Source of the DNA: Pseudoalteromonas sp. HM-SA03 | GTDB lineage: Bacteria; Pseudomonadota; Gammaproteobacteria; Enterobacterales; Alteromonadaceae | DNA: 51,144 nt | Assembly: GCF_002289345.1 (NCBI RefSeq) | Contig: NZ_NSDG01000048.1 | Span: 58,095-109,238 of the forward strand | Direction of reading: 5' to 3' | Part shown: positions 46,163 through 51,144 of the stretch, piece after piece | How the letters are laid out: each line of letters opens with the position of its first letter | Position numbering within the stretch: the stretch's first letter is position 1 | Position numbers and translations under genes: made by a program | The notes under the pieces: generated by a model | What the model saw: the letters and a program-made list of their open reading frames with translations, nothing else | The model's database searches: none | What the model was told of the DNA's origin: nothing

Positions 46163-46999
46163 TTAAAGCTTTTTAAATTTTAAGGTCATGCGGTCGCTTT
46201 CCCCAATCGCTTTATATTGCGCTGCTTTTTCATCACCTAGCGCTAAGCGAGGTGGCAGAGTCCAGACGCCTTTTGGGTGATTGGCGCTGTCTAGTGGGTT
46301 GGCGTTAATGTCGCTGCTTGCAACTAATTCAAACCCAGCTTGTTTGGCGATATCAATAACATAACTTTGCTTCATATAACCTGACGACTTTTGATCATCA
46401 AGTTGACGGTGCTCAGGTAGGCGGTGTTCAACCACACCTAAAATGCCACCAGGTTTCAGTGCCTTATTAAACGCGTTGAACGCGCTAAGTACACCTTCAT
46501 CTCCCTTACCCATGTACCAGTTATGCACGTTACGGAAAGTTAGTACCACGTCAGCACTGCCTTGTGGTGCAATGTTGCTGTGTGTTACCGGTGCAAATTC
46601 CGTGATCTTTACTTCACTATAGTCTGGGTTGGTTGCTACTTTTTCTTTGTAGCTTTTTAATGAGCGTTGATAGTAGCCAACATCTGAATCAGCAGGGAAG
46701 TGCGCTGCATAATAGGTGCCTTGACCTTTAACCAGCGGCGCTAAAATCTCGCTGTACCAACCACCACCAGGTGCAATTTCTACCACAGTCATTGATGGCT
46801 CAATGCCAAAAAAAGCAAGCGTTTCACTTGGGTGGCGATATTGGTCTCGGGCTCTATTGTTCTCAGCTCGATTGTCGCTAGCAACGGCTTTTGCAATCGC
46901 GCTTGGTACCGCTTGGCTGGAGTTGGATTCTGTCGCGTTACAGCCCACTAAAGTAGTAAATACTGCAGCAGCGATAAGAGATTTCATACCTAGATTCAT
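46163..46999 (-). CDS. Exported methyltransferase-fold lipoprotein
   Basis: The 278-residue protein begins with a lipoprotein signal peptide with lipobox LVGC (Cys20), after MNLGMKSLIAAAVFTT. The mature part is a class I methyltransferase fold: VVEIAPGGGWYSEILAPL is a motif I-like SAM loop near residue 72, ADVVLTFRNVHNW lies near 150 and LKPGGILGVVEHR near 186. Related proteins with signal peptides are widespread in proteobacteria. SAM is not known to be available in the periplasm, so the real ligand is unclear. It sits between purH and purD and has AAGGAAG seven bases before its ATG. Confidence 0.85.
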   Translation of the reverse strand: MNLGMKSLIAAAVFTTLVGCNATESNSSQAVPSAIAKAVASDNRAENNRARDQYRHPSETLAFFGIEPSMTVVEIAPGGGWYSEILAPLVKGQGTYYAAHFPADSDVGYYQRSLKSYKEKVATNPDYSEVKITEFAPVTHSNIAPQGSADVVLTFRNVHNWYMGKGDEGVLSAFNAFNKALKPGGILGVVEHRLPEHRQLDDQKSSGYMKQSYVIDIAKQAGFELVASSDINANPLDSANHPKGVWTLPPRLALGDEKAAQYKAIGESDRMTLKFKKL

Positions 47000-47062
47000 C
47001 GTTAGCTTCCTTCATTCTGTTATGATTATGCTGTAGCCAGAATACTGGAAATTAGCTGAAAC

Positions 47063-47096
47063 AAAAAGCGCGAAACTCATAAGTTTCGCGCTTTAT
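47063..47096 (-). terminator. Intrinsic terminator after purH
   Basis: AAAGCGCGAAACT (47065-47077) pairs perfectly with AGTTTCGCGCTTT (47082-47094) around CATA, with a T run on the minus strand. It separates purH from the two genes downstream. Confidence 0.9.
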
Positions 47097-47099
47097 TGA

Positions 47100-48686
47100 T
47101 TAATGGCGGAAGTGGCGCATGCCGGTAAACACCATTGCCATTCCTGCTTCATCAGCGGCGGCAATCACCTCTTCATCACGCATTGAACCGCCCGGCTGGA
47201 TAACCGCAGTGATACCAGCAGCTGCAGCGGCGTCAATGCCATCACGGAATGGGAAGAACGCATCAGAAGCCATCACAGAACCTGGAACTTCTAGGTTCTC
47301 GTCTGCGGCTTTAATCCCTGCGATTTTTGCAGAGTATACGCGGCTCATTTGGCCTGCGCCCACACCAATAGTCATCCCATCGCGGGCGTAAACAATCGCG
47401 TTGGACTTAACAAATTTAGCGACTTTCCAGCAGAACAGTAGATCTGTTAGTTCTTGCTCTGTAGGTTGACGTTTCGAAACTACCTTAAGGTCGTCCAAAC
47501 CAACCATACCTTGGTCACGATCTTGTACTAAGATACCGCCATTAACACGTTTAATATCAGTACCTGTGGTTTTGTTTGACCACTGACCACATTCTAGTAA
47601 ACGTACATTTTGCTTCGCAGCAACGATTTGTGCGGCTTCTTCTGATACGCTCGGCGCGATGATAACTTCAACAAACTGACGCGCTACGATGGCTTCCGCC
47701 GTGTCGCCGTCTAGCTCTCGGTTAAAGGCGATGATACCACCGAAGGCAGAAGTAGGGTCGGTCTTAAATGCGCGGTCATAGGCGGCAAGAATGTTTTCAT
47801 CTACCGCAACACCACAAGGGTTTGCGTGTTTTACGATAACACAAGCTGGCTTATCAAACTCTTTAACACACTCAAGTGCGGCATCGGTATCAGCGATGTT
47901 GTTATAAGACAGCGCTTTACCTTGAAGTTGTTTAGCCGTTGCGACGGATGCCTCTTCAATGTTGTTTTCAACATAGAAAGCAGCGTCTTGATGCGAGTTT
48001 TCACCGTAGCGCATATCTTGCTTCTTGGTGAATTGCATATTGATAGTGCGAGGGAATTTGGTTTCCTCAGCCGCTTCTTCCGTATAATCCGGAACCATTT
48101 TACCGAAGTAGTTGGCAATCATGCCGTCATATTGTGCGGTATGCTCGTAGGCTGCAATAGCAAGGTCGAAACGTGTCTTGTATGTTGTAGAGCCTGAGTT
48201 TGCCTTCATTTCTTCAATAACACGGCTGTAGTCATTCGCATTTACAACAATGGTCACGTCTTTGTGGTTCTTAGCCGCGGCACGAACCATAGTTGGACCA
48301 CCAATATCGATATTTTCGATTGCATCTTCTAGGCTACAGTCAGCTTTCGCAACAGTTTGTGCGAAGGGGTATAAGTTGACTACTACCATATCGATTGCTG
48401 AAATATTGTTTTCAGTCATGACGTCTTCGTCTTGACCGCGACGTCCTAAGATACCGCCGTGCACTTTTGGGTGAAGCGTTTTAACGCGACCATCCATGAT
48501 TTCTGGGTGGCCAGTGTAATCAGATACTTCTGTTACTTTAATGCCGTTGTCTGCAAGTAGTTTGCAAGTACCGCCAGTTGATAAAATTTCTACGCCTTGA
48601 GCTGCAAGTGCTGTGGCGAATTCAACGATACCGGTTTTATCTGACACGCTTAGTAGGGCGCGACGAATTGGACGATGTATATCCAT
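47100..48686 (-). CDS. purH: AICAR transformylase / IMP cyclohydrolase
   Basis: PurH carries out the last two steps of IMP synthesis. The 528-residue bifunctional protein has the N-terminal cyclohydrolase domain (about 1-195, [17 protein letters not shown], then [13 protein letters not shown]) and the C-terminal transformylase with the catalytic Lys-His pair in [12 protein letters not shown] near residue 285. It ends in the usual GMRHFRH. Length equals the E. coli enzyme. Immediately after the stop lies a strong terminator, so purD is not simply cotranscribed with it. Confidence 0.98.
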   Translation of the reverse strand: MDIHRPIRRALLSVSDKTGIVEFATALAAQGVEILSTGGTCKLLADNGIKVTEVSDYTGHPEIMDGRVKTLHPKVHGGILGRRGQDEDVMTENNISAIDMVVVNLYPFAQTVAKADCSLEDAIENIDIGGPTMVRAAAKNHKDVTIVVNANDYSRVIEEMKANSGSTTYKTRFDLAIAAYEHTAQYDGMIANYFGKMVPDYTEEAAEETKFPRTINMQFTKKQDMRYGENSHQDAAFYVENNIEEASVATAKQLQGKALSYNNIADTDAALECVKEFDKPACVIVKHANPCGVAVDENILAAYDRAFKTDPTSAFGGIIAFNRELDGDTAEAIVARQFVEVIIAPSVSEEAAQIVAAKQNVRLLECGQWSNKTTGTDIKRVNGGILVQDRDQGMVGLDDLKVVSKRQPTEQELTDLLFCWKVAKFVKSNAIVYARDGMTIGVGAGQMSRVYSAKIAGIKAADENLEVPGSVMASDAFFPFRDGIDAAAAAGITAVIQPGGSMRDEEVIAAADEAGMAMVFTGMRHFRH

Positions 48687-48846
48687 GATGGTTCAGGTTT
48701 CCTCAATGATTAGTTAAGGGCTAGCTTAGAAAGCCGGTATTTTAGCGCATTATTGTTAAGATGACGATGTTAAAAGGCGAGATAAACATGAGAAAAGTGC
48801 GATATGAAAAGGATAAATGTCCGCTAGCTGCTGAATTTTAAACAAT

Positions 48847-48872
48847 AAAAAAGCACCCGAAGGTGCTTTTTT
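48847..48872. terminator. Bidirectional intrinsic terminator after fis
   Basis: AAAAAAGCACC (48847-48857) pairs with GGTGCTTTTTT (48862-48872) around a CGAA tetraloop. It ends the dusB-fis transcript on the minus strand and would also stop plus-strand transcription from the purH upstream region. Confidence 0.92.
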
Positions 48873-48897
48873 ATCAACTAAATTTTACCAGCAGTGC

Positions 48898-49188
48898 TTA
48901 GTTCATGCCGTATTTTTTTAGCTTTTTGCGAAGTGTGCCACGGTTGATGCCTAAAAGGATCGCTGCACGAGTCTGGTTACCACGAGTATAAGTCATTACC
49001 TCTTCAAGTAGAGGTGCTTCAAGCTCAGAAAGAACTAACTCATAAACGTCTTGTACGTCTTGACCATTAAGCTGCTTTAGGTAGTGATGTACAGCTTTTT
49101 TAACTGCATCGCGCAAAGGTTGCGGTTTCTCTTGTGACTGAACATGAGCGTTAGTAATAAATGGAGAAGTCACATTTTGTTCGAACAT
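48898..49188 (-). CDS. fis: DNA-binding protein Fis
   Basis: Fis is a nucleoid protein that bends DNA and activates rRNA and other promoters during fast growth. The 96-residue protein has the dimerisation core and the C-terminal helix-turn-helix [19 protein letters not shown], which is nearly identical to E. coli Fis and ends KKYGMN. It follows dusB with a 45-base gap, the conserved dusB-fis operon. A strong terminator lies 25 bases downstream. Confidence 0.98.
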   Translation of the reverse strand: MFEQNVTSPFITNAHVQSQEKPQPLRDAVKKAVHHYLKQLNGQDVQDVYELVLSELEAPLLEEVMTYTRGNQTRAAILLGINRGTLRKKLKKYGMN

Positions 49189-49233
49189 CGTTATGTCTCT
49201 TTCTTAGTTAGCCTGAAGGATGAATAAATTCAT

Positions 49234-50199
49234 TCACCCTAATGTTTCAAAATAGTCTTCTAATGCCTCGATTTGCGCTTCTGGCGTCTCCAAGGCATTG
49301 AATACTCGCCTAAATTGACCTTCTTGGTCATGGGCCTGCAAATACCAAGATACATGCTTGCGTGCGATGCGCGCTCCCATTGGCTCACCATAGAATTGAT
49401 GAAGATTTACTAAGTGCTCCATCAATATTGCTCGAACCTCTGCTATTTCAGGTTCTGGCAAATGTTCACCGGTTTGCAAATAGTGGTCTATTTCTCGGAA
49501 AATCCAAGGACGACCTTGGGCGGCTCGACCAATCATAATGGCATCTGCGCCCGTGTATTCCAGCACCTGTTTCGCTTTTTCAGGAGACGTAATGTCACCA
49601 TTTGCTACCACAGGAATAGATACTGAACGTTTAATTTCTCTGATCGTGGCGTATTCAGCTTCGCCCTTATACATACATGCTCTTGTACGGCCATGCACGG
49701 CTAGCGAAGCAATGCCTCGACGTTCAGCTATGCGAGCAATCTCAACACCGTTACGATTGTCTGTGTCCCATCCTGTACGGATTTTTAACGACACAGGTAC
49801 GTCAACAGCAGCAACCACAGCGGTTACTATTTCGTCAACCAACTCTGGATATTGCAACAATGCTGAGCCTGCAAGCTTCTTGTTCACTTTTTTAGCGGGG
49901 CAGCCCATATTGATATCTATGATCTGCGCACCGTTTGCGACATTAAATTGTGCTGCTTGCGCCATCAACTCAGGATCCGCTCCTGCGATTTGTACCGAGC
50001 GAATGCCCGATTCACCACTGTGATCCATGCGATTTTGCGACTTATCGGTTTTCCACACTTTTGGATTTGAAGACAACATTTCTGATACCGCAAGCCCAGC
50101 ACCTAGACGTCGACACAGTTGTCGAAACGGTCTGTCGGTGATCCCAGCCATTGGTGCTACGATAAGATTGTTTTCAAGTTGGTATGGACCAATACGCAC
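49234..50199 (-). CDS. dusB: tRNA-dihydrouridine synthase B
   Basis: DusB is an FMN enzyme that reduces uridine 17 of tRNA to dihydrouridine. The 321-residue protein matches E. coli in length and in the motifs VAPMAGITDRPFRQLCRR near residue 15, the catalytic-cysteine segment MGCPAKKV near 98, KIRTGWD near 138, VHGRTRACMYKGEA near 168 and ADAIMIGRAAQGRPWIF near 218. It is the first gene of dusB-fis, and the fis promoter should lie in the 303-base gap upstream. Confidence 0.97.
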   Translation of the reverse strand: MRIGPYQLENNLIVAPMAGITDRPFRQLCRRLGAGLAVSEMLSSNPKVWKTDKSQNRMDHSGESGIRSVQIAGADPELMAQAAQFNVANGAQIIDINMGCPAKKVNKKLAGSALLQYPELVDEIVTAVVAAVDVPVSLKIRTGWDTDNRNGVEIARIAERRGIASLAVHGRTRACMYKGEAEYATIREIKRSVSIPVVANGDITSPEKAKQVLEYTGADAIMIGRAAQGRPWIFREIDHYLQTGEHLPEPEIAEVRAILMEHLVNLHQFYGEPMGARIARKHVSWYLQAHDQEGQFRRVFNALETPEAQIEALEDYFETLG

Positions 50200-50410
50200 A
50201 ACAGTTTAATCCGCCTTACCTCAAGGGGCGCTAAGTTTACGGTTTTTTTCGCAAAAATCAAAGGTTATAAATTGAACATAATTGCTTTTTTTTTGAACTT
50301 TATGGGTTGACATTTGATAACAACCTGAGAGCTCAGATAATTTGCACGAAATTTATGCAAAAACAATTTTAAAGGTACAATTTGAGCCGAAAATTTAAGC
50401 TGTGAAAAAT

Positions 50411-50439
50411 GCGTAAAGCCTGTTAATTACAGGCTTTAC
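50411..50439 (-). terminator. Hairpin after prmA
   Basis: GTAAAGCCTG (50413-50422) pairs with CAGGCTTTAC (50430-50439) around TTAATTA. On the minus strand the stem is followed by CGCATTTTT. It probably ends prmA transcription. The rest of the 303-base gap from 50200 to 50502 is AT-rich; I can assign no gene and no sure promoter in it. Confidence 0.65.
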
Positions 50440-50502
50440 CAGTTAAAACTTACTAACTTTCATTGAGCCGCTGATACTTTTGTCAGCGTTACGTTAGCAG
50501 CC

Positions 50503-51144
50503 TTATTTTTTCACACCGCTGACGCGCGTCCATTCACCCTGTTGAGCAATGTTGTCTAGCTTTAAAAATGGTGCGTAAACATCTGCAACAGACTGCGCTT
50601 GCTCTTCTAAAATACCAGACATGGCGATGGCGCCTTTGTCGCCTAAGAAGCCGAGAATGATTTCGTGTAGCTCTCTCAGCGGTTGTGCAAGAATATTAGC
50701 AACAACAATATCAGCACTGAATTGCGGCTGGTTTTCAGGTAAGTACACTTCTAGTTTATCTGCAACGCCATTACGCTCGGCATTATCGCGGCTTGCGATA
50801 AGCGCTTGTGGATCGATATCAATACCAATCACACGCTCAGCGCCTAATTTGATTGCTGCGATACCTAAAATCCCAGAGCCACAGCCAAAATCAACGACGG
50901 TTTTACCGCTGAGGTCTTGTTGTTCCAGCCATTGCAGGCAAAGTGCGGTTGTGGCATGGGTACCAGTACCAAATGCAAGGCCCGGATCCAGTAACACATT
51001 GACGGCATTGGGATCTGGCACATCACGCCAGCTTGGGCAGATCCATAATCTCTCACCAAACTTAATCGGGTGAAAATTATCCATCCACTCGCGTTCCCAG
51101 TCTTTGTCTTCTAGCTGTTCAAGCTTGTAGTTTAACGGCTTTTT
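50503..51144 (-). CDS. prmA: Ribosomal protein L11 methyltransferase, 3' part
   Basis: PrmA trimethylates ribosomal protein L11 with SAM. The reading frame stays open to the window edge, so 213 C-terminal residues of the usual 290 or so are present and the start lies outside. Visible are the linker ending [19 protein letters not shown], the active-site region [13 protein letters not shown] and the SAM loop [19 protein letters not shown], then [10 protein letters not shown]. An internal ATG at 51084 should not be taken as the start. The order prmA-dusB-fis is conserved in gammaproteobacteria. Confidence 0.96.
   Translation of the reverse strand, partial: KKPLNYKLEQLEDKDWEREWMDNFHPIKFGERLWICPSWRDVPDPNAVNVLLDPGLAFGTGTHATTALCLQWLEQQDLSGKTVVDFGCGSGILGIAAIKLGAERVIGIDIDPQALIASRDNAERNGVADKLEVYLPENQPQFSADIVVANILAQPLRELHEIILGFLGDKGAIAMSGILEEQAQSVADVYAPFLKLDNIAQQGEWTRVSGVKK

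Noticed and set aside
50307..50312. TTGACA as a plus-strand -35 element
   Set aside because: No -10 box at a suitable distance and no plus-strand gene downstream.
50503..51084. prmA starting at the ATG at 51084
   Set aside because: The frame is open to the window edge and the upstream codons ([10 protein letters not shown]) match the known PrmA linker, so the real start is outside.

Overview
The window reads as chromosomal DNA of a marine gammaproteobacterium. The best guess is Pseudoalteromonas or a close Alteromonadales relative. Reasons are the ancestral operon orders prmA-dusB-fis and queA/tgt-yajC-secD-secF, zapA next to a TIGR02449-type coiled-coil gene, unusually large PstC and PstA permeases, many c-di-GMP proteins and moderate AT richness. 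Genus is inference; no rRNA or tRNA gene was found.

Layout. 1-3.4 kb: cell division (zapA), 23S rRNA methylation (rlmJ), a 269-bp highly palindromic repeat-like element, a PhnA-like protein and an orphan periplasmic binding protein. 3.6-4.9 kb: EAL-HDOD protein. 5.0-17.2 kb: a phosphate block with ppk-ppx (minus) behind a Pho box, a GcvR-like ACT protein, pstC-pstA-pstB-phoU behind a second Pho box, and a DUF47 protein with the low-affinity carrier pit. 17.2-20.3 kb: oxyR and a three-gene ECF sigma / membrane anti-sigma-like / periplasmic coiled-coil module. 20.4-23.2 kb: a small membrane protein and a REC-REC-PAS-GGDEF-EAL protein. 23.5-29.2 kb: queA, tgt, yajC, secD, secF. 29.2-35.3 kb: accessory stretch with a lipoprotein under a near-consensus Fur box, an EAL-CBS-GGDEF protein, another orphan binding protein, a six-helix membrane protein, a tiny double-glycine-leader peptide gene, and a chemoreceptor. 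35.3-44.8 kb: rsuA, a tautomerase, an unknown protein, a LysE-type exporter, a gamma-glutamylcyclotransferase, a class-C beta-lactamase-like hydrolase, a histone-deacetylase-like enzyme, a CBS-PAS-GGDEF-EAL protein and a DUF2797 protein. 44.8-51.1 kb (all minus): purD, an exported methyltransferase-like lipoprotein, purH, fis, dusB and the 3' part of prmA, which runs off the window.

How it works together. The phosphate block combines high-affinity uptake (Pst), low-affinity uptake (Pit) and polyphosphate synthesis and breakdown (Ppk, Ppx); the two Pho boxes predict shared PhoB control. Four proteins with EAL domains plus a chemoreceptor point to a surface/motility lifestyle. The rest is mainly housekeeping: translation, secretion, purine synthesis and tRNA modification.

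The strongest candidate for something undescribed is at 33.2-33.4 kb (minus): a 40-codon gene whose first 15 residues align position by position with the colicin V leader and end in Gly-Gly, followed after 15 nt by a hydrophobic membrane protein. It has a perfect TATAAT box, a 14-bp palindrome at the -35 position and a leader hairpin. The second candidate is the 269-bp element at 1665-1933, which folds on paper into a closed three-way junction and appears to sit inside the loop of a terminator hairpin.
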